The notes under the pieces: model-generated
Database searches by the model: none
What the model was told of the DNA's origin: nothing
The model's input: the letters and a program-made list of their open reading frames with translations, nothing else
Shown: piece by piece, positions 33,349 to 41,266 of the stretch
How the letters are laid out: each line of letters begins with the position of its first letter
How positions within the stretch are numbered: position 1 is the first letter of the stretch
Translations under genes and position numbers: made by a program
Assembly: GCA_947383005.1 (NCBI GenBank)
Contig: CANDBT010000026.1
Coordinates: 1 to 64,000, forward strand
Reading direction: 5' to 3'
DNA length: 64,000 bases
Source of the DNA: an uncultured bacterium
GTDB lineage: Bacteria; Bacillota; Clostridia; Lachnospirales; Lachnospiraceae

Positions 33349-33768
33349 TTAAAATTCTAAGATTTCCCTTGCCTCCGCCACAGCATCATAACCATATTTT
33401 ACGGTCAGGTTATCCATCATCCTTTCAAATGCCCCCGGCGATTCTGCCTTATCTAATACATTAAATGCATCCTTAATGCATCTTTCATAACTGGTATCCC
33501 CACCTTTTAGCCGTTCGAGCCTCCCTTTCAGTATTTCAACTTTTCTCAGCTCTACTTTCAATTCTTCCTCTACCGCTTCTGCCATGAAAGCCGCTTCCAT
33601 CATGCCCCGTATAACCATCATTCCTCCGGCATTGAAGATTGCTGCTATCTGATCTTTCCCCTCCACATTCTTAATCCCCGGATGCCATGTATAGACATAC
33701 TCGATGTCCTTATAGTCGCCTACAGATACTTCTCTGCCTATCCTGCTTTCAAATTCGTCCTTTGTCAT
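33349..33768 (-). CDS. Hypothetical protein
   Basis: A 139-residue protein beginning TKDEFESRIGREVSVGDYKD, a HTH-like or clip-like pattern, then a long helical part including LKVELRKVEILKGRLERLKG. Function unknown. AGGGAG 8 bases upstream. Confidence 0.6.
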   Translation of the reverse strand: MTKDEFESRIGREVSVGDYKDIEYVYTWHPGIKNVEGKDQIAAIFNAGGMMVIRGMMEAAFMAEAVEEELKVELRKVEILKGRLERLKGGDTSYERCIKDAFNVLDKAESPGAFERMMDNLTVKYGYDAVAEAREILEF

Positions 33769-33779
33769 ACCGCTGCTCC

Positions 33780-33932
33780 CTACCTCTCCTTTTTCTCCTT
33801 AGCAACCACCACCAGCACCAAAGCTCCATTTACCAGAATCAATACTAAATTTCCTGCTTCCATTCCATCATGCAGGCCGACCATGAAATTGATAAACAAT
33901 AGTACCTGCAAAAACCTTCTGATTTTTCTCAT
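33780..33932 (-). CDS. Small membrane protein
   Basis: A 50-residue protein starting MRKIRRFLQVLLFINFMVGL, a positively charged start and a membrane helix, followed by a second hydrophobic stretch VLILVNGALVLVVVAKEK. AAAGGAGG lies 10 bases upstream. It is the second gene after the 34.2 kb promoter and is likely expressed when that promoter is open. Confidence 0.6.
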   Translation of the reverse strand: MRKIRRFLQVLLFINFMVGLHDGMEAGNLVLILVNGALVLVVVAKEKKER

Positions 33933-34011
33933 TGTCTTTCAGCCTCCTTTATGGTAGACTTGGAATGCAGGGGGAGTTTTCCTCCCCAAGCATCCAAGGA
34001 ACTGTTCCCGG

Positions 34012-34164
34012 TTACTCAGAAAACCAACTCAGAACCGCCGTGATAATTGCCAAAAGCATTGTCACTATGGTTCCAACGATAGCGGTCAGGCTTTCAAATC
34101 GTTGTGTTTTCAAAAGTTTCTGTTCGAGCAGTTCTTTTTCTTTCTGCCTTTTCTTTTTTCCCAA
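34012..34164 (-). CDS. Small membrane protein, first gene of the accessory operon
   Basis: A 50-residue frame from a TTG at 34164 (AAGGGGG 7 bases upstream), basic N terminus then a membrane helix LTAIVGTIVTMLLAIITAVL. It begins 57 bases after the promoter -10 box and is the first gene on that transcript. Single-helix phage proteins of this kind can be holins, toxins or exclusion factors; no family recognised. Confidence 0.5.
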   Translation of the reverse strand: MGKKKRQKEKELLEQKLLKTQRFESLTAIVGTIVTMLLAIITAVLSWFSE

Positions 34165-34220
34165 ATGGCGTCCCCCTTTCCGTTGGATTTAATCAATTTG
34201 TTTTGTTTGATTATGTATAT

Positions 34221-34249
34221 ATTATACTTCGCAACTGCGAATTTGTCAA
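34221..34249 (-). promoter_or_regulatory. Leftward promoter with repressor operator
   Basis: Minus strand TTGACA (plus 34244-34249), 17-base spacer, TATAAT (plus 34221-34226); the spacer contains CGCAACTGCG (34230-34239). This is a near-perfect sigma-70/sigmaA promoter, so a repressor must keep it closed in the lysogen. Confidence 0.9.
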
Positions 34250-34381
34250 TAGATTCACTTCTTATTTTCGAGTTATTTAGCAATAAATTCGCATCTGTAA
34301 ATCAACTTTACCAATTTAAAGTGCTGTGGCGCAAATCAGGAACATAAATTGGTGTAGAAGTATTTTTACTTACAAAAAAGT

Positions 34382-34587
34382 GTAAGATTTCTTACAAAAA
34401 ATATGAACAAATTATGAACAAAACCAACCATTTTTTACTATTCTGCTCTTATACTGATCTGTAACAAAAATTCACATATTACTTTATTTTATGGGGTTTT
34501 TGGCTATTTTTGATTAGAAATCCTGTTATGTTTCATGTAAGATTTCATGTAAGATTTCTTACACGATCTGATGTAAGATTTCTTTAC
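34382..34587. repeat. GTAAGATTTC repeats (possible origin or operator)
   Basis: GTAAGATTTC occurs at 34382, 34537, 34549 and 34573; two copies extend to the palindrome GTAAGATTTCTTAC (34382-34395, 34549-34562). The last copy is an imperfect palindrome. The region (34250-34836, 587 bases) holds no gene and is very AT-rich, with a second small repeat AGAGAT (34588-34617). It could be an origin with iterons or a regulator site. Confidence 0.5.
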
Positions 34588-34627
34588 CAGAGATTAGAGA
34601 TAGAGATTAGAGATATATAAATATAAT

Positions 34628-34660
34628 GGTCAGATGTAGAAATCTGACCGTTTTTCTTTT
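34628..34660 (+). terminator. Hairpin terminator
   Basis: GGTCAGAT (34628-34635) pairs with ATCTGACC (34642-34649), followed by TTTTTCTTTT. The T run is on the plus strand, although I see no plus-strand gene just upstream, so it may act on antisense or origin-related transcripts. Confidence 0.55.
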
Positions 34661-34836
34661 ACATTTCATTTGAGAATTTTATTCGCAATTATGTATTGAT
34701 TGTACTAAATCCTTAACCCAAAATACATTGACTTTTCTACTAATTAGGAATATTATCTAAATAGAAAAGGGCATCTGCTGGTAACAGACACCCTTTAGGC
34801 GTACCGATAGACGGTTGGCCCGATAATGTTGAACAG

Positions 34837-34869
34837 AAAAGCCGCTCAGTTTCTCAGACCGGGGCGGCT
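34837..34869 (-). terminator. Terminator ending the lysis transcript
   Basis: On the minus strand AGCCGC and GCGGCT flank an 18-base loop and are followed by TTTT (plus 34837-34840). The stem overlaps the stop codon of the 32-residue gene. Confidence 0.65.
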
Positions 34870-34966
34870 ACTTCTGTGTCTTGTTACTATCTTTACCAAA
34901 GGTATATCCGATTCCAAAACAGGTCAAGCCAAAGCTCAACACTGCAATAAGTCCCAAAATATCCAT
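34868..34966 (-). CDS. 32-residue membrane peptide
   Basis: A 32-residue frame, MDILGLIAVLSFGLTCFGIG, with a single hydrophobic helix and a charged tail. AAAGGAGGG lies upstream. A perfect hairpin CGGAGGG/CCCTCCG (35021-35040) sits in its leader and could hide an RNA start. Similar small peptides end lysis operons in Clostridia phages; function unknown. A toxin-like role is possible but not shown. Confidence 0.5.
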   Translation of the reverse strand: MDILGLIAVLSFGLTCFGIGYTFGKDSNKTQK

Positions 34967-35138
34967 ATGGCTCAGCCCTCCTTTCCTCAGATTTTCACAT
35001 ATAGCGAATTTCTATGTAATCGGAGGGTTCAGTCCCTCCGTAGAGGGCCAACCGCCTACCATCCTGGTAGCACCCACAAAAATGCTATCATACAATCCGA
35101 CAGATTTCAACAATTTTCAAGACCAGCCAGATTATTTC

Positions 35139-35312
35139 TTATTCCTCAGAATTGATAAAATCTTTGCAGTCCAGTTTCCGGTATGCTTTTTCAAAAGTTT
35201 CTTTTGGGCTCCAGGAAACATAATTATCCGGATATTTCACCCGGTATCCGGGGACTCCGTTCTTCTCCTGCGGCTCCGCCTTAACGATTTTTACACCTAT
35301 ATAATTTTCCAT
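35139..35312 (-). CDS. Conserved small phage protein
   Basis: A 57-residue protein beginning MENYIGVKIVKAEPQEKNGV, then YPDNYVSWSPKETFEKAYR, a family I recognise as very common in Firmicutes phages, of unknown function. AGGAG precedes the ATG at 35312. It sits right after the endolysin. Confidence 0.75.
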   Translation of the reverse strand: MENYIGVKIVKAEPQEKNGVPGYRVKYPDNYVSWSPKETFEKAYRKLDCKDFINSEE

Positions 35313-35322
35313 TTGCACACTC

Positions 35323-36111
35323 CTAATTGATATAAACTTTTCTGGATGCTCCGACAGCGCACACCCACCCCGAAGGAATCCTTATCCATGTGGCTCCTTC
35401 TTCTTCCTGAATCTCTTTACAGGTTACAACTGTTCCTCTTTTCAGGATACCATTTCCCTCTTCATCCTTTTTGGCATGGCTCTTGGCATTTGTGGTCAGT
35501 TGGAGGTAAGGCTTTTTATCTCCCCCTGCCGCGTCACGTATGTACATATCATTCTGTAAAGTGTAATTTCTCCCGATCTGGTACTTTCCTGTCGTAGCCG
35601 GGGCACCAGTAACAATGCTGTCATACCGGGTCAGATTATATTTATTGATGATATTCATAATCGTGCTGATGTATGTAGGGCTCGTAGCGTACCCTCCATC
35701 TTTGATGGCAGTAATACAACTCCGGGGCTCTTTCTGGTTCAAGCACCCTCTGTATCTGGAACACGCCGCCAGCATATCATAATAATCTTCAATGGCGTCT
35801 TCTATACTGTCGTATGCCCGGAACATATCTGTTATACTTACATACGTTTTGCCATCATAGCACTCCTTTGTCTTAGTGGAATATGCCTTGTCCTTCCACG
35901 CCTTGCCGAAATGAACCTTGCTTTTACCTACCTTAACTCCAAGGATCGCATTTGCATTTACCATCTTAAGGCTTGTCCCATACGCGCTCTCACAGCAGCA
36001 CTGTGCAATACATACAGAGGGCAGGGACCACTTTTCCCGGCCTTCTGCCTTGGCCTGTGCAATCGGCGCCACCCTGTTTATAAAATCATTTACCTGCTTT
36101 ACCGTTGCCAT
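35323..36111 (-). CDS. Endolysin: glucosaminidase plus SH3 domain
   Basis: A 262-residue protein. The N-terminal part has a GH73 (FlgJ-like) glucosaminidase pattern: PSVCIAQCCCESAYGTSL, then FRAYDSIEDAIEDYYDML. The C-terminal quarter (about 205-258) is a bacterial SH3 domain that would bind peptidoglycan. It cuts the host wall at lysis. The ATG at 36111 follows GGAGG; the 12-codon longer frame is not supported. Confidence 0.9.
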   Translation of the reverse strand: MATVKQVNDFINRVAPIAQAKAEGREKWSLPSVCIAQCCCESAYGTSLKMVNANAILGVKVGKSKVHFGKAWKDKAYSTKTKECYDGKTYVSITDMFRAYDSIEDAIEDYYDMLAACSRYRGCLNQKEPRSCITAIKDGGYATSPTYISTIMNIINKYNLTRYDSIVTGAPATTGKYQIGRNYTLQNDMYIRDAAGGDKKPYLQLTTNAKSHAKKDEEGNGILKRGTVVTCKEIQEEEGATWIRIPSGWVCAVGASRKVYIN

Positions 36112-36112
36112 A

Positions 36113-36280
36113 TTAGTTTCCTCCAACCTTTTCTTGTATTTGCTCATTGAGGGTTCCAGTTCCCAGCCTCCCCGTAGCCACTCTCCAGGTCACTACAGCA
36201 GGGACTATTATCAAGAAAAACATAAGCCCGACAAAAATAATCCCTGCAAGTATCCAGTCTGATCTATTCTGGTCTCTCAT
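36113..36280 (-). CDS. Small membrane protein of the lysis module
   Basis: A 55-residue frame from an ATG at 36280, in a 4-base overlap (ATGA) with the stop of the holin-like gene. One membrane helix (LAGIIFVGLMFFLIIVPAVV) and a short hydrophilic tail. Its stop is 2 bases before the endolysin start. Probably part of the holin/lysis machinery, on the basis of position and topology. Confidence 0.6.
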   Translation of the reverse strand: MRDQNRSDWILAGIIFVGLMFFLIIVPAVVTWRVATGRLGTGTLNEQIQEKVGGN

Positions 36281-36699
36281 ATCACTGCCTTTTGATTATA
36301 AATCTGCTGCTTAATTTTCTGCACCTCAGCGGTTGCCTGTTCCCCATAAACATAGTTGGCCAGGTTATTGTTTTTCACCAGCATTTCTTTCGCTTTTACC
36401 AGCGCATCCTTAACCCATTTTTCAAAGGTATCAAAAGAGATCATCTTCGCTACAACACTGAATGCCGGAACCGCACAAAACATATTATAAACTTCCCGGA
36501 GCTTTAACTGGCCGGTACCGCTCTGCAGTTCTTTTTCTGCCTCTATACAGGCCCATACCAGCCATTCCATGATCTTGGCTCTCTGCTTTTCTGTCGGAAG
36601 CCCTGCAAATTTATAGACTGCTACGGCTATTCCTCCGATTACTGCTGCCAAAGCTACAATCAAAAACCAATTTTCAACGATCCAATTTGTAACTTTCAT
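36277..36699 (-). CDS. Holin-like protein
   Basis: A 140-residue protein with an N-terminal membrane helix (WFLIVALAAVIGGIAVAVYK, about 11-30) and a charged cytoplasmic domain, matching LLH-type phage holins of Clostridia. Holins form holes in the host membrane and trigger lysis. Starts 4 bases inside the previous gene. Confidence 0.75.
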   Translation of the reverse strand: MKVTNWIVENWFLIVALAAVIGGIAVAVYKFAGLPTEKQRAKIMEWLVWACIEAEKELQSGTGQLKLREVYNMFCAVPAFSVVAKMISFDTFEKWVKDALVKAKEMLVKNNNLANYVYGEQATAEVQKIKQQIYNQKAVI

Positions 36700-37067
36700 C
36701 CTAATTCCTCACTTTCTTCCGTTTCTGCGGATGTCTTTCTAAAAGCTGTTTTTTCCTGATCGATCGGCCGGCTGAATGCCAGCTCATTTTTCTGAAAAAT
36801 ATTTTCTATAGTCTTTGTAAAACCATAAATTATGATCGGGGCAACAATCTCCGTTATAATAGTGGAGCTGACCCCCTCAACTACTTGGGAATGCTCCTGC
36901 CAGGCTAAAGCATATGACATTGAGACACATATCATCCCATGCAGGATCACAGCGCTCACCAGGACTTTAAAAAAATTCCCCCTTCCTTTCCTGCGCTTGA
37001 AAGCCGTCCTGCGGTATCTGCACTTCCGGCATTCCCTGAGTCTGATCTGCCCCTTTCTTTTTGACAA
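36696..37067 (-). CDS. Small membrane protein of the lysis module
   Basis: A 123-residue protein with a basic N terminus (about 30 residues with many Arg/Lys) and two hydrophobic stretches (VLVSAVILHGMICVSMSYAL and TIITEIVAPIIIYGF). TTG start 10 bases after AAGGAGG. Possibly a second holin or antiholin; unproven. Confidence 0.6.
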   Translation of the reverse strand: MSKRKGQIRLRECRKCRYRRTAFKRRKGRGNFFKVLVSAVILHGMICVSMSYALAWQEHSQVVEGVSSTIITEIVAPIIIYGFTKTIENIFQKNELAFSRPIDQEKTAFRKTSAETEESEELG

Positions 37068-37099
37068 GACTGCATCACCTCCTTACCCAATAACCATTC

Positions 37100-37432
37100 C
37101 TACGATATTCCCATCTTCATGAGGAAATAGCAAGTGACAGCCCCAGCAATTGCAGTGACAATATGATCTACCACCTTTCGCCACATTTTCCCGTCCCGGC
37201 TCTCTATCACTTCCAGGCGCTTTGCATGTGATTCCTGGATTTTCAGCGAATTTTCCATATTGACCGCCAGACGTTCCACATTGGTCACCAGGGCCGTGAT
37301 CTGTTTTGAGTTTTCCTCTAAAATGTCCAGCCGCTTATTCTGACGTTTATTTTCATCTGCCAGGTTTTGATTTGCCAGATCCATACTCCGCCGAAATTCC
37401 TCATGCTCACTGCGGGAAATATAATCATCCAT
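37100..37432 (-). CDS. XhlA-like haemolysin/holin accessory protein
   Basis: A 110-residue protein: a coiled coil (about 15-75) and a C-terminal membrane helix (VTAIAGAVTCYFLMKMG). This is the layout of XhlA, which works with a holin in lysis. The ATG at 37432 is 11 bases after AGGAGG. It is the first of the lysis genes. Confidence 0.75.
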   Translation of the reverse strand: MDDYISRSEHEEFRRSMDLANQNLADENKRQNKRLDILEENSKQITALVTNVERLAVNMENSLKIQESHAKRLEVIESRDGKMWRKVVDHIVTAIAGAVTCYFLMKMGIS

Positions 37433-37472
37433 TTTATTCATCACCTCCTCTCAAAAATAGGAAAATATGTAT

Positions 37473-37494
37473 AAAAAAAGAGCCCCTTGGCTCC
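37473..37494 (-). terminator. Terminator between lysis genes and the fibre cassettes
   Basis: GAGCC (37480-37484) and GGCTC (37489-37493) form a short stem; on the minus strand a run of seven T follows (plus A 37473-37479). A related hairpin (GAGCC/GGCTC) lies at 41301-41315 beside another cassette. Confidence 0.55.
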
Positions 37495-37518
37495 TACTAG
37501 CAAAATGAAATTGTTTGT

Positions 37519-38094
37519 GAATTAAATAATAATTTAAAGCAGACTTTTCAGGCTGGTGTTGACGCTTTGTATAACAGATGCGTGAGCTGTGGGGCAACAC
37601 CCAGCGCGAAAACTCCCACAGCGGTCAGTACAGCCATAGGCACCATCCATACCAACAGATACAATGACGGCTACAGCGCTGGAAATGCGGCTGGCTATAA
37701 CAGCGGGCGTACCCAAGGGCAAAATGATGTTAAAGGCAACCCTGCGGCATATGGAATTGCAACAATTGAAAACAGCAGTTTTACTGTACTTGCATCGGGG
37801 GCAAATGCAAATTCATGGTCCAGCCTTGACCAGACTTTTACTGTAACAAAAAATGGGATGCTAACAATTTCAGTTTTCCGTCTTTATTACGGTGCCCCTC
37901 AGGTATTTAAAAACGGCGCAGGGGTAGGCGCTGTGAAATCTCAACCAGGGGATTCAAACACCAGCAAAACTCCTCAGTGTATGGATACATTTGCATTTAA
38001 AGCCCAAGCCGGTGATACTATTAGGGTTTATTCCCCAACGGTTACTACAGGGGACAACAGGGGCGCAATTTTTATTGCAGGTATAGTTGCCTAA
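37519..38094 (+). CDS. Silent tail-fibre C-terminal cassette 1
   Basis: An open frame of 191 codons with no plausible start and no ribosome binding site, preceded by TAG. It begins with NNLKQTFQAGVDALYNRCVS and ends with a beta-rich tip (about 105-190). It is about 96-100 percent identical at DNA level to cassette 3 (41371-41945). It reads in the same frame from its AT-rich core as the expressed gene, so inversion would fuse it to the expressed N terminus. Confidence 0.75.
   Translation, partial: ELNNNLKQTFQAGVDALYNRCVSCGATPSAKTPTAVSTAIGTIHTNRYNDGYSAGNAAGYNSGRTQGQNDVKGNPAAYGIATIENSSFTVLASGANANSWSSLDQTFTVTKNGMLTISVFRLYYGAPQVFKNGAGVGAVKSQPGDSNTSKTPQCMDTFAFKAQAGDTIRVYSPTVTTGDNRGAIFIAGIVA
37520..37537 (+). 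repeat. Recombination core site A
   Basis: AATTAAATAATAATTTAA at the start of cassette 1; the core TTAANTAATAATTTAA is shared by all four sites, with N = A here. It is an AT-rich, roughly palindromic sequence, suited to a XerCD-like tyrosine recombinase. Confidence 0.65.
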
Positions 38095-38155
38095 GACCTG
38101 CTAATGTTTATTCGGTATAGTTAATCTTCCAAATTAGAGAGATATTACAGTATAA

Positions 38156-38636
38156 TCATTCTACGGTAATACTGTTAATGGTAAACATAGCTCCATTAGA
38201 TGTTACAGCTCCTCCTACGGTAGGCTGGGTAAAGCCCCAGTCCCCTGATTTACTCCAACTGCCATTAGAATTCTTGGCATATATAGCAGTTCCGCTTTTT
38301 GAGATATTATCTGGCAAAAGATTTAATGTCCAGCTCACGGTGATCTTTTTTACAGCATTTGCTACTGCGCCGGCATTATATCCGGCATTGTAGTTAGCAG
38401 TATATTGAGAGCCAGTATATAACCCATAGCTGTTGGGAGCTCCTTTGACATCATTCTGCCCCTGGGTACGTCCTGCCGAATAACCGGTATTATACCTATT
38501 GGTGTGGATAGTGCCTATGGCAGTGCTGACCGCTGCGGGGGTTTTCGCGCTGGGTGTTGCCCCGCAGCTCACGCACCTGTTATACAAGGCGTCAACACCA
38601 GCCTGAAAAGTCTGCTTTAAATTATTACTTAATTCG
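38156..38636 (-). CDS. Silent tail-fibre C-terminal cassette 2
   Basis: A 159-codon frame on the minus strand that starts at its core site (SELSNNLKQTF, FQAGVDALYNRCVSCG) and ends with SNGAMFTINSITVE. The longer computed frame runs antisense over the recombinase start and is not real. No start codon, so silent. Its tip sequence (about 95-159) differs from cassettes 1/3 and from the expressed gene, giving a third binding-tip version. Confidence 0.75.
38617..38634 (-). repeat. Recombination core site B
   Basis: Minus strand AATTAAGTAATAATTTAA, core variant N = G. Shares about 45 bases of flank with site A, through the cassette start. Confidence 0.65.
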
Positions 38637-38684
38637 CTTATCACACCCAAATCTGGTATCATATCCTCAAAAACGGAGGATACC

Positions 38685-39677
38685 ATGAAAGAGCAATTTA
38701 TTTGTGAAATCCTGCACCACCTACCTTCTTTTTCCTCTGACCAGCTATCAGAGATCAAAGATGCCATCCGCATTGTCCTATGCAAGTATGATCTGGAAGC
38801 CAAGGGCACATCCCTCCAAACCGTCAATAACACAAGCCTGCACTATCTGCAGATGTACTTAGAGTCCTGCGAGCAGGCCGGAAAGTCCAAAGGCACCTCC
38901 GGGCTTTACCGGTTCCACTTGTCCCACTTTTTGTCTTATGTAAATAAGGATGTCTCCCAGATCACTGACGATGATGTCTATACCTACCTGTACAATTACA
39001 GGCACAAACGCACTGTCAGCAACTCCTACCTTAACCAGATCCGGCTTATCCTCAACGGCTTTTTCAAATGGCTCATTAAGCGGCGGGTGCTTACTGCTAA
39101 TCCGGTTGACTCCATCGACTCCGTTAAATGCCAGAAAAAAGTAAAAAAGCCCTTGTCCGCCGAAGAGGTGGAGCTGCTCCGCTCCGCCTGTGACTCTGAG
39201 CGGGACCTTGCGATCGTGGAATGCCTTTACAGCACCGCTGTAAGGGCCTCTGAGCTCCTGCAACTCAACCGCTCTGATATTTCCTTTGCCGAAAATGATA
39301 TAATCGTCCTCGGCAAAGGGAATAAAGAACGCATTACCTACCTTAATGCAAGATCCCATATCCACCTGAGAAACTACCTGGAGCTGCGTACAGACGATAA
39401 CCAGGCTTTGTTTGTAAGCAGCAAAGCCCCCCATGAACGCCTTACCCGCCGGGGGCTGGAGGACATACTCAACCGGATTGCTGCCGCCGCAGATGTAAAA
39501 AATGTCCATCCCCACCGGTTCCGCCGCACAAGCGCCACTGACCTGCTCAATGCCGGCATGCCGATTGAGCAGGTACAGGAGCTGCTTGGCCATAAAAGCA
39601 TTGAGACCACACGCATTTACTGTACGGTAAACCAGGAAGCTGTGAAACATAACCATAAACGGTTCATGAATTTTTAA
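38685..39677 (+). CDS. Tyrosine recombinase (shufflon invertase-type)
   Basis: A 330-residue XerC/D-like recombinase: SAM-like N-terminal domain, then catalytic residues R187 (TAVRASELLQL), K211/K214 (GKGNKERI), H277 and R280 (PHRFRR), H303 (GHKSIETT) and Y312. GGAGG precedes the ATG at 38685. It starts 49 bases from site B and lies inside the segment that would be inverted. It differs from the integrase. Its likely role is to invert the fibre cassettes, as Rci does in plasmid R64. Confidence 0.85.
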   Translation: MKEQFICEILHHLPSFSSDQLSEIKDAIRIVLCKYDLEAKGTSLQTVNNTSLHYLQMYLESCEQAGKSKGTSGLYRFHLSHFLSYVNKDVSQITDDDVYTYLYNYRHKRTVSNSYLNQIRLILNGFFKWLIKRRVLTANPVDSIDSVKCQKKVKKPLSAEEVELLRSACDSERDLAIVECLYSTAVRASELLQLNRSDISFAENDIIVLGKGNKERITYLNARSHIHLRNYLELRTDDNQALFVSSKAPHERLTRRGLEDILNRIAAAADVKNVHPHRFRRTSATDLLNAGMPIEQVQELLGHKSIETTRIYCTVNQEAVKHNHKRFMNF

Positions 39678-39739
39678 GCCCCCATTTTCCAGCCTGCTTC
39701 TTTTCAGCCTGCCTCCGGGAGGCTTATACATTGTGCCTT

Positions 39740-40189
39740 TTATCCTGCTGACCAGATCAAAGTATAATGCGGCCTTTCCCTTTTCCACATCCATGGACGC
39801 CACTTCCGGAATGCAAGATAATTCCAGTACCGCAACCAGTCATCAAGTACAATACAGGCCACGGCCAGCAGTATCCAAAGCAGGAAATAATATAGGCATA
39901 CCTGCCCCATCAGGTTAAACGGCAGGCCGGAATAATCCCATACATCCCAGCCAAGCCACAAGTTGACGACGCATCCCGTAAAAAATTCCAGGACTGTAAT
40001 TATAACTGCCCCTATCACTGCCTGCTGCATCAAAGCCAGATCCCACGGGAAAAGATGCTCATTGAGCAGTCCAATGATTACAAAGCATAAACCGCCCAAG
40101 ATAAACATTGTCCAGTGCGTCCTTCCCCGGCAGGCCAGCTCCAGCCATGTATATAACCTGCCTCCGATTAAAAACAGCAATATCTCCAT
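39740..40189 (-). CDS. CmpB-like membrane protein
   Basis: A 149-residue protein with four membrane helices and the motif ELACRGRTHWTMFILGGLCF at about 18-37, typical of PF06541 (putative ABC transporter type IV, CmpB-like). In phages it has no proven role; a holin-like function has been guessed. It lies inside the invertible region. Confidence 0.75.
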   Translation of the reverse strand: MEILLFLIGGRLYTWLELACRGRTHWTMFILGGLCFVIIGLLNEHLFPWDLALMQQAVIGAVIITVLEFFTGCVVNLWLGWDVWDYSGLPFNLMGQVCLYYFLLWILLAVACIVLDDWLRYWNYLAFRKWRPWMWKRERPHYTLIWSAG

Positions 40190-40192
40190 ACC

Positions 40193-41266
40193 CTACACCC
40201 CCTGCTGAGCTTCCTGTGCGGCATATATATCAGCCAATACCTCTGACCGGTATTCCTCCGGGATTACCATGCCATATGTTACGGCCTCCACAGACTCCCT
40301 GTCCTCCAGGCTGTTGATATAAATCCGCAGGTCACGGTAATATGTCACATGGTAAGTCACGCTTCCCATGGCCGCCTCCGTGATCAGGAGCATATCTTCC
40401 TTTGAGTAATACTTACAGTGTTCTGACTGGTCAGATGTGTGCCAGGGGATTTTCTCCATTCCGGACATTGCCTTTGCCTGCAGCCCCATGAGGCTTGTCT
40501 GGTCATATTCTGTCAGCGTAAAATGCTCCACGCTCCCATCCGTCAGTATAACATTGACACCCTCCTGGATCGCAGCCTGCTGTACGGTATTCATTTCCAT
40601 TATCTTCCTGGCCTTTACCTCTGCCAAGGTTTCCACATATGTAAATTTCGCCTGAAATGATGTATCATCATCTATCGCCCCTGTATCTGGGATTTCCGGT
40701 TCCCAGCCCTCAAATTTATAGTTTTCTCCCGGAACCGGTGAGGGAATAACCAAATCCTCATATCGATCCACGGCCTGAGACTTTTCCCCATTTATGGTCC
40801 CACCGTCCCCCGCGGTGAATGTCACCATAGGAACCGGTTTAAATTTTGCCTCGAATGTCATATCACCGCTGACCACACCTGTATCCGGAATTACCGGCTC
40901 CCAGCCAATAAATTTGAAATTTTCCCCAGGTATCGGTGATGGGACTTCCAAATCTTCATATCTGCTTACAGCCTGGGACTTTTCCCCGCCTATGGTTCCT
41001 CCGGGCCCTTCTGTAAAAGTCACTACAGGCAACGGCGGTACATATACACTTCCGTCATCTGAAAACTGCGCACCGCCGTCTACATTTTTGTAGACGGTCC
41101 GGAATCCTGTGTAATCCCAGTTATCATCACAGTCCAGACGTGACAGGATAAATCCATTCCCTTTTACAGGAAAATCGCCAGTTACCTGTACCACATGGTC
41201 ACTAACAGGACCAAAATCGACTACATATTTTGTATCCTGTTCTCCTACATACATAAGATATAACAT
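40193..41266 (-). CDS. Tail-fibre-associated protein with two InlB-like repeats and DUF4376
   Basis: A 357-residue protein. Residues 1-80 form an N-terminal domain; 81-144 and 147-210 are two near-identical bacterial (InlB B-type) repeats with the marker TINGEKSQAVDRYEDL; the rest (about 215-357) matches DUF4376, common in phage tail-fibre genes. Such repeats often bind or extend at the cell surface. GAAAGGAAAAAAAT precedes the ATG at 41266. Probably a fibre or fibre-assembly protein. Confidence 0.7.
   Translation of the reverse strand: MLYLMYVGEQDTKYVVDFGPVSDHVVQVTGDFPVKGNGFILSRLDCDDNWDYTGFRTVYKNVDGGAQFSDDGSVYVPPLPVVTFTEGPGGTIGGEKSQAVSRYEDLEVPSPIPGENFKFIGWEPVIPDTGVVSGDMTFEAKFKPVPMVTFTAGDGGTINGEKSQAVDRYEDLVIPSPVPGENYKFEGWEPEIPDTGAIDDDTSFQAKFTYVETLAEVKARKIMEMNTVQQAAIQEGVNVILTDGSVEHFTLTEYDQTSLMGLQAKAMSGMEKIPWHTSDQSEHCKYYSKEDMLLITEAAMGSVTYHVTYYRDLRIYINSLEDRESVEAVTYGMVIPEEYRSEVLADIYAAQEAQQGV

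Noticed and set aside
34382-34617. CRISPR array
   Set aside because: The repeats are 10-14 bases, irregularly spaced, without spacers of constant length, and no cas gene is near.
38859-39803. 314-codon frame antisense to the recombinase
   Set aside because: It is a shadow of the recombinase, which has clear catalytic residues and a good ribosome binding site on the plus strand.
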